Source: Pseudomonadota bacterium | GTDB taxonomy: Bacteria > Pseudomonadota > Gammaproteobacteria > Steroidobacterales > Steroidobacteraceae | Assembly (NCBI GenBank): GCA_021847105.1 | Contig: JAJZUT010000015.1 | Span: 1 to 64,000 of the forward strand | Length of the DNA stretch: 64,000 nt | Direction: 5' to 3' | Shown: positions 51,690 to 60,563 of the stretch, one piece after another | Layout of the letters: each line of letters opens with the position of its first letter | How positions within the stretch are numbered: the stretch's first letter is position 1 | The notes under the pieces: generated by a model | What the model saw: only the letters and a program-made list of their open reading frames with translations | Database searches by the model: none | Told to the model about the DNA's origin: nothing | Translations under genes and position numbers: made by a program

Positions 51690-52784
51690 TTACGCGCCGC
51701 TGGACTCGCTCTTGGGCAGCAGGTCGCTGTCGCTGACGAATTTCTGGAACGGGCGCTTGTCGCTGGCGTACGCGTACGCCTCGTCCGGATCGATCTCGCG
51801 CGCATTGATCGCCGCGAGCAGCGCCTGGTCGAGCAACTGCATACCGAGGTCGCGCCCGGTCTGCACCAGACTGGGGATCTGAAAGGTCTGCTCGGTCTGG
51901 ATGAGCTTGGCGATCGCCCGGGTCATCATCATGATTTCGCAGACCGCCTTGCGGCCGCGGCCATCCGGGGTCTTGACCAGTACCTGCGTGATCACGGCGA
52001 GCAGGCTTTGGGAGAGAAAGCTCTTGGTCTGCTCGCGCTGCTCGACCGGCAGCGCATCAACGATGCGGTCGACGGTCTTGACCGCACTGGTGGTGTGCAA
52101 TGTCCCGAGCACCAGGTGGCCGGTCTCCGCGGCGGTCATCGCCATGGAAATGGTCTCCGCGTCGCGCATCTCACCGACCAGGATGACATCCGGGTCCTCG
52201 CGCATCGCCGCGCGCACACCCTCGGCAAAGCTCGGGATATGCGTGCCCAGCTCGCGTTGCACGACCTGACTCATTTTGCTGCGGTGCACGACCTCGATCG
52301 GATCCTCGAGGGTGATAATGTTGAGTTTGCGCGACTGGTTGATGTGATCGATCATCGCCGCGAGGGTGGTGGACTTGCCGGTGCCGGTCGCACCGGTGAC
52401 CAAGATCATCCCCTGGTGGTAGTCGCACAGCTTGGCCAGCACCGGCGGCAGCCCCATGGTCGAGAGCGAGGGCACCGTTGAGGGGATGGCCCGGAAGGTT
52501 GCACCGATACCCGTGTCCTTGCGAAAGACGTTGACGCGAAAGCGTCCGCCGTCACCCGACACGTAGGAGAAATCCAGATCATGGCCGGCCTGGAAGCGCT
52601 CGGCCTGCGAGGGCGTCAGGATCTCCATCAGATAGCCCTCGAGCTCCGGTCCGCGCAGGTCGCGGAACTTGATCGGCAGCAGATCGCCCTGCATACGCAG
52701 CATCGGAGGCACCCCGACGGCCAGATGCACGTCCGAGCAGCCTTGCTGCACGCCGAGCTTCAAGAAGGCATCGATACGGGCCAA
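51690..52784 (-). CDS. pilT: PilT/PilU-like pilus ATPase
   Basis: A 364-residue paralogue of the neighbouring ATPase: GCSDVHLAVGVPPMLRMQGD (GSDLHL-like), Walker A VTGATGTGKSTTLAAM, EDPIEVVHRSKMSQV, Walker B REDPDVILVGEMRDAET and TLHTTSAVKTVDRI. The start is TTG at 52784 with GGGAG seven bases upstream; the domain begins right after it. Its C-terminal tail (SDKRPFQKFVSDSDLLPK) is typical of PilU-like proteins. It lies 121 bases after the HEAT-kinase gene and 13 bases before the other ATPase, suggesting one operon. Confidence 0.88.
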   Translation of the reverse strand: MARIDAFLKLGVQQGCSDVHLAVGVPPMLRMQGDLLPIKFRDLRGPELEGYLMEILTPSQAERFQAGHDLDFSYVSGDGGRFRVNVFRKDTGIGATFRAIPSTVPSLSTMGLPPVLAKLCDYHQGMILVTGATGTGKSTTLAAMIDHINQSRKLNIITLEDPIEVVHRSKMSQVVQRELGTHIPSFAEGVRAAMREDPDVILVGEMRDAETISMAMTAAETGHLVLGTLHTTSAVKTVDRIVDALPVEQREQTKSFLSQSLLAVITQVLVKTPDGRGRKAVCEIMMMTRAIAKLIQTEQTFQIPSLVQTGRDLGMQLLDQALLAAINAREIDPDEAYAYASDKRPFQKFVSDSDLLPKSESSGA

Positions 52785-52905
52785 CGGACACTCCCGGGAG
52801 CAGGATCGAAACGCTACTTTCGCGCGGATTCTCCCCGAAAATCAACCGTATGCGCATCAAACCTTGAGCTGCGGCACGTTACCGGCGTGCCCGATCCCCC
52901 TGCGG

Positions 52906-55284
52906 CTAGAGAAATTTCTCCAGCGCGGCGCGCACCTCGTCCATGGTCTGAAAGCGCTTGGTCTTGTCGACCGCCATGGCGCGCATGATCAGTTCCGAGA
53001 GCCCCGCGGGCAGGGATGGGTTCAGCTCTCGGGGCGGGCGGGCCTTGCCTTGCACGTGCTGGTACATCACCGACATGTGGTCCCCGCGCGAGTACGGTGG
53101 AGTGCCGGTGAGCATCTCGTAGAGGATCACCCCAAGGGCGTAGATGTCTGCGCGCTCATCGACCCGCTTGCCGAGAATCTGCTCCGGCGCCATGTACTTC
53201 GGCGAGCCGATCACGTAGCCGGTGCGCGTCAGCTGTGTCTCACTCTCGCGCTGTGCGGCGGCAACGCCGAAATCGACGATTTTCAGCAGCCCCTCGTGGT
53301 TGATCAGCACGTTGGCCGGCTTCAGGTCGCGGTGCACGATGCCGGCCAGGTGCGCCACCGCCATGCCGGTGCAGATGTCGATGCCGAACTGCAGCGCGCG
53401 CTTCAGCTCCAGCGGCTTCTCCCCGACGACCTCGCCCGAGAGGGTGTGCGAGGGGAAGTATTCCATCGAAATGGCGTAATTGCCCTGAATGTAGAGGAAG
53501 TCATAGATACGGATCACGTTGCGGTGCGTGATCTTGCGCGAGTAGCGCAGCTCATGCACGAAGCGCTTCATGACTTCTTCGTCCGTCGCCACGTTCGGGT
53601 TCAGGAACTTCAGGATCAGCCGCTCGTCGACCACCGTGTCTTCCATCAGCAGCACGGTGCCGAAGGCGCCGCGGCCGATGCGCTCGACGTACTTGTAACG
53701 GCCCTCGATAACATCGCCGGGCCGCAGCGTCTGGATGTCCAGGCGCTCCGTGGCAGTGGGGCGCGTCGCCGCCCGCACCTCCGCGGGCTCTGGCAGCGCC
53801 TCGTGCGGCGGCGGCTGCGTCGCCCCGCGCAGCGTTGCGCCGGCCGTCGCGCCCGCAAGGCGCCGTTCCAGATCGGCGAGCGCCGCCTCGGCAGCCCGCG
53901 CAATGGTCTGATCCGCTGTGCTCGCCTGGCTCTTCAGCTGCGAGCGCAGCGTCTCGGCGCTCGCCGGATCTGCGATCGCCGCGAGCGCGTGCATCACCTC
54001 GATGCGCACCTCGCGCTCGGACCGCTCGAGCAGCGCCCCGAGGGCGGTGGCCACCTGCGCATCGCCGAGCTTACCGAGCGCGCGCACCACCACGGGCAGC
54101 ATTTTCGCGTTGCTGCCCTGGAGCATCTCGAGCAGCCGCGGCACGGCGCGCTTGCTGCCGATTTCCGCCAGCGCATCGACCGCCCGTTCGCTCACCCACC
54201 AGTCTGGATCGCGCGTGGCCTGAACCAGCGAGTCGACCGCGCGCGGGTCCTTGGTCTGATTGAGGATCTCGATCGCCGCGCGGCGGATATCCTCGTCCTT
54301 GTCCTTGACGAGTTCGAGCACTGCGTCGATCACGCGCGGACCGCCAATGCGCCCGAGCGCATCGGCTGCGCGCGAGCGGACCCACCAGTCGCTGTCCTTT
54401 AGCGCCTCGAGCAGATGCTTGACCGACTTGGCGTTGCCGACTTCATTGAGCACCTCGACGGCTGCGCGCCGAGCGTTCTCATTTTCGTCCTGCAGCACGC
54501 CGATCAGGTAGCGGATGGTGTCGGGATGGTTCGCCTTGATGACGACATCGATGGCGCGGTTCTGCACATCGATCTCCGGGTCGCGCAGCAGCTCGCAGAC
54601 CCGCTCGACGTCTATCTGCCCGTCCATGCGCTGCAGCGCCGAGAGCACCGCGCCGCGAATCAGCTTGTTCGGGTCCTTCAACAGCCGCTGCAGTGCCGTG
54701 TGCACCTCCGGGGTGTTGAAGCGCGAGAGAATATTGATGATATGCACACGGGCAATCGGATCCTTGCCCTCGAGCCGCTGCAGCAGCTCCGGCAGCGTCG
54801 CCGGAGTGACTAGCTCCGCAACGATCCGAAACAGCGCCGCCTTCTCGTTCGGCTCCTGGTTGTAGGCGGCGGCGAGCAGATCGCGCAGCGTGAAGCGCGC
54901 CTTGTGGGCGGCGATGACCTCAAGCAGCGCCGCCTTGGCGATCCCCGGCGTCGAGAGCGCTTCGAGCAGCAACGGTGCCGGGTAGTTGTGGCTGCTGGTG
55001 AGCGCCCAGGCAATGCCGGCGATCACCCGCGGGCTGCCCTGCACGAGTCCCTGCACGAACTGTGGAAAGGTCTTGGCGCTCACCAGCCCCGAGAGCGCCT
55101 CTACGAAGGCGACCGTGGCGTTCTTGTCCGCCTCGGGCAGCGCGGCAAGCACCGGTCCAATAGCCCCCTGACCCAGATCTTTCAGCCGTGCGACGGCCTT
55201 CTGGGTTTCCGGGCTGGCCGGGTCCACCGTGGACCGTATACCGGTGATCAACCGGTCGGCTCGTATATTGGTCAAAAAGGTCAT
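52906..55284 (-). CDS. HEAT-repeat protein fused to Ser/Thr protein kinase
   Basis: The 792-residue protein has about 500 residues of HEAT-like repeats (units such as DPNKLIRGAVLSALQRMDG and DSDWWVRSRAADALGRIGG), a Pro/Ala linker, and a C-terminal Hanks-type kinase (about 530-790). Kinase motifs are complete: IGRGAFGTV, Lys in LILKFL (about 559), HRDLKPANV (about 651), DFGVA (about 671), APEQ. It should be active. No transmembrane segment is visible, so it is cytoplasmic, unlike PknB-type receptors. It precedes two PilT-like ATPases on the same strand; control of pilus retraction is a reasonable inference. Confidence 0.9.
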   Translation of the reverse strand: MTFLTNIRADRLITGIRSTVDPASPETQKAVARLKDLGQGAIGPVLAALPEADKNATVAFVEALSGLVSAKTFPQFVQGLVQGSPRVIAGIAWALTSSHNYPAPLLLEALSTPGIAKAALLEVIAAHKARFTLRDLLAAAYNQEPNEKAALFRIVAELVTPATLPELLQRLEGKDPIARVHIINILSRFNTPEVHTALQRLLKDPNKLIRGAVLSALQRMDGQIDVERVCELLRDPEIDVQNRAIDVVIKANHPDTIRYLIGVLQDENENARRAAVEVLNEVGNAKSVKHLLEALKDSDWWVRSRAADALGRIGGPRVIDAVLELVKDKDEDIRRAAIEILNQTKDPRAVDSLVQATRDPDWWVSERAVDALAEIGSKRAVPRLLEMLQGSNAKMLPVVVRALGKLGDAQVATALGALLERSEREVRIEVMHALAAIADPASAETLRSQLKSQASTADQTIARAAEAALADLERRLAGATAGATLRGATQPPPHEALPEPAEVRAATRPTATERLDIQTLRPGDVIEGRYKYVERIGRGAFGTVLLMEDTVVDERLILKFLNPNVATDEEVMKRFVHELRYSRKITHRNVIRIYDFLYIQGNYAISMEYFPSHTLSGEVVGEKPLELKRALQFGIDICTGMAVAHLAGIVHRDLKPANVLINHEGLLKIVDFGVAAAQRESETQLTRTGYVIGSPKYMAPEQILGKRVDERADIYALGVILYEMLTGTPPYSRGDHMSVMYQHVQGKARPPRELNPSLPAGLSELIMRAMAVDKTKRFQTMDEVRAALEKFL

Positions 55285-55521
55285 TCAGCCGATCCGCTGG
55301 GCCTCGCTCCGGGCCCGCTTGCATGCTTTAGTTTCCACGCGCCCGGTGCCGCCGAACGGGTCTGGATCGCCCTTCGCCGCACCGGAGGCGGCATTTTACG
55401 GGTGGGAGCCCAAAACGTGTGTGCAGTATGCCACACGCCCAGACGGCTCGCGGTCGATGCACGGCGCGCCGCTTGCCTCTACAATATTGGCCCCTTCACC
55501 GGCCCCCGTTGCACCACGCCC

Positions 55522-56619
55522 ATGTCCGACGATCCCACCCTCGACGCCTTGCGTGCGGCGATCGAGAGCTATGTCGAGCCCCATCTGCATCAGAGTCTGC
55601 GCGAGGCCGGCGCACTGCGAGAGCTGTCCCCGGCTCCAGACGGGTACGTCGCACACCTCGTGCTTGGCTTCCCTGTTGGGGGGTACGAGGAGCCGTTCGC
55701 GGCGGCCCTGCGGGCCCATGTCGCCGCCGCCGGCGTGCATGCGCCGCTGCGCATCACGGTCGAGGCGCGGATCGTGCCCCACACCGTGCAGCGGCCGCTG
55801 CAGCCGCTCGCGGGCATCAAGAACGTGGTGGCCGTGGCCTCGGGCAAAGGCGGCGTCGGTAAATCCACCGTGGCGGCCAATCTGGCGCTCGCCTGGGCCG
55901 CTCAGGGCGCCCGGGTTGGGGTGCTCGATGCGGATATCTACGGGCCCAGCCAGCCGCTGATGCTGGGACTGGCGGGCGAGCGGCCGAGTTCGCCCGACGG
56001 GCAACACATCATCCCGCTGCAGAATCATGGCGTGGTGACGATGTCGATCGGGTTCATGGTCGACGCCGAGCAGCCGATGGTCTGGCGCGGCCCGATGGTG
56101 ACCCAGGCGCTGCAGCAGTTGCTCTCGCAGACGCAGTGGGGCGAGCTGGATTACCTGGTCGTCGATCTGCCGCCCGGAACCGGCGACATCCAGCTGACCC
56201 TTGCCCAGAAGGTGCCGGTGGCCGGTGCACTCATCGTCACCACCCCGCAGGACATCGCGCTGTCCGATGCGCGCAAGGGCCTGAAGATGTTCGAGAAGGT
56301 CTCGGTGCCGGTACTGGGCATCGTCGAGAACATGAGCGTGCACGTGTGTTCGAACTGCGGGCACGCCGAGCACATTTTCGGCGCCGGCGGTGGAGCGCGC
56401 ATGGCCGAGCAGTACGGCGTGCGGCTGCTCGGCGAGCTGCCCCTCGATGCGCGCATCCGTGAGGAGGCCGATAGCGGCCGGCCGACGGTCGTGGCGGAGC
56501 CCGGCTCGGCGCGTGCCGAGGCTTACCTGCAGATGGCGCGGCGGACCGCCGGGGCGCTCGCCACTCGTCCGCTCGATCGCAGCGGCGTGTTTCCGAAAAT
56601 CGTGGTGGAGAAGAGCTGA
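55522..56619 (+). CDS. apbC: Mrp/ApbC iron-sulfur cluster carrier ATPase
   Basis: A 365-residue P-loop carrier for Fe-S clusters. The N-terminal MIP18-like domain (about 5-85) is followed by the deviant Walker A VASGKGGVGKSTVAANLA (about 110-125), the Asp in VLDADIYGPSQP and the CxxC in VCSNCGHAE (about 275). The ATG at 55522 lacks a ribosome binding site; a TACAAT hexamer at 55480-55485 could be its -10. It is divergent from the HEAT-kinase gene and upstream of dcd. Confidence 0.95.
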   Translation: MSDDPTLDALRAAIESYVEPHLHQSLREAGALRELSPAPDGYVAHLVLGFPVGGYEEPFAAALRAHVAAAGVHAPLRITVEARIVPHTVQRPLQPLAGIKNVVAVASGKGGVGKSTVAANLALAWAAQGARVGVLDADIYGPSQPLMLGLAGERPSSPDGQHIIPLQNHGVVTMSIGFMVDAEQPMVWRGPMVTQALQQLLSQTQWGELDYLVVDLPPGTGDIQLTLAQKVPVAGALIVTTPQDIALSDARKGLKMFEKVSVPVLGIVENMSVHVCSNCGHAEHIFGAGGGARMAEQYGVRLLGELPLDARIREEADSGRPTVVAEPGSARAEAYLQMARRTAGALATRPLDRSGVFPKIVVEKS

Positions 56620-56762
56620 AATGTCGCTGCGGCCTGCGCCGTGAGGCAGCGGGCCTCGGACGGCGCGTTCGCGTTGCCGGTCTGTTGTGTTCCTGTCGGC
56701 GAGGTCCCGGTCGGCACCGCTTCGCCGCAGGGCGATTTTACGTCCGAGAGTATCATTGACAT

Positions 56763-58010
56763 ATGAGTATCAAGTCAGACAACTGGATCCGGCGTATGGC
56801 GCGCGAGCACGGCATGATCGAGCCGTTCTCGCCCGAGCAGGTGCGCTACGTGGACGGCCAGAAGATTGTCTCGTACGGCACCTCGAGCTACGGCTACGAT
56901 GCGCGCTGCGCCACCGAGTTCAAGGTTTTTACCAACATCAACTCCACCATCGTCGACCCGAAGCACTTCGACGAGAAGAGCTTTGTCGACATCGCAGCGG
57001 ATGTGTGCGTGATTCCGCCCAACTCGTTTGCGTTGGCGCGCACCGTGGAGTATTTCCGCATCCCGCGCAATGTGCTGGTGGCATGCCTGGGCAAGAGCAC
57101 GTACGCGCGCTGCTTTCGTGGCGATACGCGCGTTGCGCTGCTCAATGGCGAGGCCCCCACGCTTGAGGAGATGGCGCGCCGGCACGAGGCCGGTGAGCGA
57201 TTCTGGGGCTACAGCATCGATGCGAATGGGCGCGTCATCGTCACGCGGCTCGAGCGGCCGCGCTACATCGGCCGGGATGCGCTGCTCGAGATCGAGTTGG
57301 ACAACGGCGAGCGCATCCGGGCCACCGCGGATCATCAGTTCATGCGCCGTGACGGACGAATGGCCGAGGCGCATGCGTTGCGGCCCGGGGAGGCGCTGAT
57401 GCCGCTGTATCGCGATCTGGCCCGCGGTGTCGAGCAGGTCTATCAACCGCTCGAGGGCTCGCGCTGCGCGACGCACCGGCTGGCGCGGGAGTGGAAATTG
57501 CGCCAGGCACTGTACGGTGCGGGCGCGCTGCATCGCCACGTCGAGCCTGGCCGGCCCGCGAGCCTGGCGCGGCCCGGCGCACAGGCGCGCATGGGCCTGC
57601 ACGAGGCGACAGGCGCCGGCCGGTGGTTCCAGCCAGGCCCCTGTGCCGCGACGCCCCCGCAGGGGCGGCGCGTCTATCGCAACCACAAAATCGCCGCCAT
57701 GCGAGAAGTGCCGGGCGAGCACGATGTCTATTGCCTGAGCGTGCCGGAAGCCGGCAACTTCGCACTGGAGGCGGGTGTGTTCGTGCACAACTGCGGCATC
57801 ATCGTGAATGTGACGCCGTTGGAGCCGGAGTGGGAGGGGCACGTCACGCTGGAGTTCTCCAATACCACTCCGTTGCCCGCAAAGATCTACGCCAACGAGG
57901 GCGTGGCGCAGATGTTGTTCTTCGAGTCCGACGAGGTCTGCTCGACTTCCTACAAGGATCGGGGCGGGAAATACCAGGGGCAGCGTGGCGTCACGTTGCC
58001 GAAGACCTGA
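56763..58010 (+). CDS. dcd: dCTP deaminase precursor with in-frame intein
   Basis: Deaminates dCTP to dUTP for thymidylate synthesis. Residues 1-116 and 344-415 together give a 188-residue protein matching E. coli Dcd (MSIKSDNWIRRMAREHGMIE, GKSTYAR, then CGIIVNVTPLEPEWEGHVTLEF). Between Arg116 and Cys344 lies a 227-residue intein. Catalytic Ser/Arg in KSTYAR are thus separated from the catalytic Glu in LEFSN, so the unspliced precursor should be inactive. TATCAT (56751-56756) ends six bases before the ATG, suggesting a leaderless message. A shared palindrome ends the gene. Confidence 0.93.
   Translation: MSIKSDNWIRRMAREHGMIEPFSPEQVRYVDGQKIVSYGTSSYGYDARCATEFKVFTNINSTIVDPKHFDEKSFVDIAADVCVIPPNSFALARTVEYFRIPRNVLVACLGKSTYARCFRGDTRVALLNGEAPTLEEMARRHEAGERFWGYSIDANGRVIVTRLERPRYIGRDALLEIELDNGERIRATADHQFMRRDGRMAEAHALRPGEALMPLYRDLARGVEQVYQPLEGSRCATHRLAREWKLRQALYGAGALHRHVEPGRPASLARPGAQARMGLHEATGAGRWFQPGPCAATPPQGRRVYRNHKIAAMREVPGEHDVYCLSVPEAGNFALEAGVFVHNCGIIVNVTPLEPEWEGHVTLEFSNTTPLPAKIYANEGVAQMLFFESDEVCSTSYKDRGGKYQGQRGVTLPKT
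57111..57791 (+). other. Intein within dcd (227 residues)
   Basis: Codes for residues 117-343 of the precursor. Block A is CFRGDTRVALLNG (Cys1), block B is RIRATADHQFM (TxxH at 188-191), block F is HDVYCLSVPEAGNF and block G is GVFVHN followed by Cys+1. All splicing residues are present: Cys1, block B His, penultimate His, terminal Asn and the downstream Cys. The middle (about residues 213-300) has QVYQPL, THRLAREW and LHRHVEPG, which look like an eroded HNH-type homing endonuclease; the usual HNH Asn/His set is not intact. So splicing is expected but homing activity is probably lost. Confidence 0.9.
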
Positions 58011-58028
58011 GGCCCGCGGGCCTCAGGT
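58005..58028. terminator. Perfect palindrome over dcd and DUF3108 stops
   Basis: A 24-base perfect palindrome (arm ACCTGAGGCCCG and its complement) contains the dcd stop (TGA at 58008-58010) and the stop of the convergent DUF3108 gene (58023-58025). It can form a 10-base-pair stem with a four-base loop in both RNAs and probably ends both transcripts. Confidence 0.75.
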
Positions 58029-58775
58029 GCGCTTGAAGCTGAGCAGGTTGAGCGCGAATAGCGTGCTGTCGCCGCGGTGCTGCTCGAGCCGCACCGGCAG
58101 ATAATCGAGCTTCGGGGCGAGCCACATATAGGTCGTGCGGCGCGCCTGGTCGTGGTGGCTCGTGTACAGCAGCGTCGGCAGCGGGCCGAGCGGCGTGTGG
58201 AGCGTGGCCTCGCCGCGGCGCACGAACTCGAACCGGTTGATCACATCGGTGTTGAGCATCCAGAAGCTCGCCGGCGGGCGACCGGCAAGAAACGCCAGCA
58301 TCAGCGCGATCTGCACCGAGCCGGGGTCCTGAGTGCCGGGCTCGAGCTTCAGGTCGATCTGTTTGTGCTTCGCTGTGCCGCTGACCCGTCCGCTCTGCCA
58401 GTCAAAGCGCACATCCTCCGGCGCTCCGCCCCCCTCGGCGCGAAAGTGCAGGGGTTGTACCTGCCCATCGACGAGGCGAAAGCGACTTTCCTGGCGGATG
58501 GCGTGCGGGATGAACAGCCGGAACAGTCCGTGGGCCTGATCCACCGAGCTGTACCGATACTCGCCGGGGGCGGTCTCAGTGAGGGTGAGCGTCGAGCGAC
58601 CCGCCGTGATGCCGTGCCAGGCGACCGAGTACGTGGCGACGAAGGTCGGCGGCTTCAGGGCCGTGCCGGCCGGGGGGAGCGGCGCGGTACCGGCCCGACA
58701 CAGCGTCACTGCAGCCAGCAGCACCAGCAGCAGCGGCTGGGTGGCGCGGATCAGCGGGCGGGTGGGCTCAGGCAT
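58023..58775 (-). CDS. Exported DUF3108 family protein
   Basis: A 250-residue protein with an N-terminal hydrophobic signal (about residues 10-28, ATQPLLLVLLAAVTLCRAG). The mature part shows the DUF3108 pattern: FVATYSVAWHGITAGRSTLT, ESRFRLVDGQVQPLHFR, DWQSGRVSG and MWLAPKLDYLPVRLEQHR. DUF3108 proteins are periplasmic beta-rich proteins of unknown role. Its ATG overlaps the end of purN by eight bases; the purN-DUF3108 arrangement recurs in gammaproteobacteria. Confidence 0.88.
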   Translation of the reverse strand: MPEPTRPLIRATQPLLLVLLAAVTLCRAGTAPLPPAGTALKPPTFVATYSVAWHGITAGRSTLTLTETAPGEYRYSSVDQAHGLFRLFIPHAIRQESRFRLVDGQVQPLHFRAEGGGAPEDVRFDWQSGRVSGTAKHKQIDLKLEPGTQDPGSVQIALMLAFLAGRPPASFWMLNTDVINRFEFVRRGEATLHTPLGPLPTLLYTSHHDQARRTTYMWLAPKLDYLPVRLEQHRGDSTLFALNLLSFKRT

Positions 58776-59427
58776 TGAAGTCCTCGATCAGCGGTTGCGT
58801 GAGTGGCCGGCCGTCGAGCCAGGGACCATCCGCGCGCCACACCAGGCGTCGGTCGGCCCGCCAGCCGATCACTCGGGGGTAAATGATGTGCTCGGTCGCC
58901 TGAACACGTGCTGAGAGCGTTGCCTCGCTTTCTCCCGGGTGTACGACGAGCCTAGATTGCAGAACCCGAGGGCCGCCGTCGAGTTCGGAAGTTACGAAGT
59001 GCACCGTCGCCCCATGCTGGTGCTCGCCGGCGGCGAGCACCCGTTGGTGGGTGTGCAGGCCGGGATACTTCGGCAGCAGCGACGGGTGGATGTTGAGGAT
59101 GGCGCCCGCGCGGGCGGCCACGAAGGCCGGCGACAGGATGCGCATGAAGCCGGCCAGCACCACCAGTTCAGCGCCGGCATCCTCGAGCGCAGCCGCGGCC
59201 GCCTGCTCGAACTGCGCGCGCTGCGCCGCGCCCGGCCAGGCGATCGCCCGGGTCGCGATGCCGAACTCGCGGGCTGTGGCGAGCCCGGCCGCCTCGGGTC
59301 GCTCAGAGAGCACGACGGCGACCTCGGCGCGGATGCGTCCCTCCTGGCACTGCCGCGCGATCGCCGCCATGTTCGAGCCGCGGCCGGAGATGAGAATCCC
59401 CAGCCGCAGTGCGCCTGGCGTGTTCAC
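58768..59427 (-). CDS. purN: Phosphoribosylglycinamide formyltransferase 1
   Basis: Transfers the formyl group from 10-formyl-THF to GAR in purine synthesis. The 219-residue protein has [31 protein letters not shown], the catalytic [20 protein letters not shown] and [14 protein letters not shown] with the catalytic Asp. The GTG start overlaps the purM stop, giving the usual purM-purN pair, followed by DUF3108. Confidence 0.96.
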   Translation of the reverse strand: MNTPGALRLGILISGRGSNMAAIARQCQEGRIRAEVAVVLSERPEAAGLATAREFGIATRAIAWPGAAQRAQFEQAAAAALEDAGAELVVLAGFMRILSPAFVAARAGAILNIHPSLLPKYPGLHTHQRVLAAGEHQHGATVHFVTSELDGGPRVLQSRLVVHPGESEATLSARVQATEHIIYPRVIGWRADRRLVWRADGPWLDGRPLTQPLIEDFNA

Positions 59428-60461
59428 TCGATGACGACGCCGCGCGTGCCGGCGCGAATCTCGCCGAGCAGATGCGCCGGTTCGCCATGTGCGGCGAGAA
59501 ATTCGAGCGTCGCGGTCTCATGGCCGGCCGGTACGATCACCACCATGCCGATACCGCAGTTGAATGTGCGGTACATCTCGGTCGGTTCGATGTTGCCGGT
59601 GCGCTGCAGCCAGCCGAACAGCGGATCCTCCGGCCAGTTGCGCCGCTTCAGCACCGCCTCGAGCCCTTCCGGGAGCACGCGCGGGATGTTGTCCGTCAGG
59701 CCTCCCCCGGTGATGTGCGCGAGCGCCCTGACCGGCAGAGCGCGGGTGAGCGCGAGCAGCGGTTTGACATAAATACGCGTCGGCGCGAGCAATCGATCGA
59801 AGAGCGTGCGACCGTCGACGGTGGTGTGCGGGTCCGCGCCGCTGGCGGCAATCAGCTTGCGGATCAGCGAATAGCCGTTCGAATGGGCACCCGAGGAGGG
59901 CAGGCCGATGATCGCATCGCCGGCGCGCGTCGTACGCCCGTCGATGATGGCGTCCTTCTCCACCACGCCGACGCAGAAGCCGGCCAAGTCGTAATCGTCG
60001 CCGTGATACATGCCCGGCATTTCCGCCGTCTCTCCCCCGACCAGCGCGCAGCCGGCTTCGGCGCACCCAGCCGCGATGCCGCGAACCACCGCCTCGGCCA
60101 CCGGCACCTGCAATTTGCCGGTCGCATAGTAGTCGAGGAAAAACAGCGGTTCGGCGCCTTGCACGAGCACGTCATTGACGCACATGGCCACCAGGTCAAT
60201 GCCGATGGTGTCGTGTCGGCCGGTGTCGATGGCGAGGCGCAGCTTCGTGCCGACGCCGTCGGTGCCGGAGACCAGCACCGGACGGCGGTAGCCGGCAGGC
60301 AGTTCCACCAGGGCGCCGAAGCCGCCGACGCCTGCCAGCACTTCGCTGCGCTGCGTGCGCGCAACATGGGGCTTGATGCGCTCGACGAGTTCATCGCCGG
60401 CGTCAATGTCGACGCCGGCATCGCGATACGTCATGCCGCGAGGAGCCTTCAATTCAGTCAT
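59424..60461 (-). CDS. purM: Phosphoribosylformylglycinamidine cyclo-ligase (AIR synthetase)
   Basis: Closes the imidazole ring of AIR with ATP. The 345-residue protein begins [20 protein letters not shown] and has [51 protein letters not shown] and [15 protein letters not shown]. The start is the ATG at 60461; the frame upstream is not coding. It is divergent from the DUF2066 gene and overlaps purN by four bases. Confidence 0.97.
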   Translation of the reverse strand: MTELKAPRGMTYRDAGVDIDAGDELVERIKPHVARTQRSEVLAGVGGFGALVELPAGYRRPVLVSGTDGVGTKLRLAIDTGRHDTIGIDLVAMCVNDVLVQGAEPLFFLDYYATGKLQVPVAEAVVRGIAAGCAEAGCALVGGETAEMPGMYHGDDYDLAGFCVGVVEKDAIIDGRTTRAGDAIIGLPSSGAHSNGYSLIRKLIAASGADPHTTVDGRTLFDRLLAPTRIYVKPLLALTRALPVRALAHITGGGLTDNIPRVLPEGLEAVLKRRNWPEDPLFGWLQRTGNIEPTEMYRTFNCGIGMVVIVPAGHETATLEFLAAHGEPAHLLGEIRAGTRGVVIE

Positions 60462-60563
60462 GGAGTCGCTTTTCCAGGATGGATCTGCCGCCGTGCGGCC
60501 GGTGCGCGTATGGTATTGTACATTCCGTCCGGCGCTGTGGCGCGGTACAAACACCAGGATCGA

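Noticed and set aside
54904..55521. N-terminal extension of apbC
   Set aside because: Antisense to the HEAT-kinase gene; the Mrp domain begins at the ATG at 55522.
57491..58036. A 181-codon plus-strand frame overlapping dcd
   Set aside because: Alternate-frame reading of the intein and C-extein; the dcd frame explains the region.
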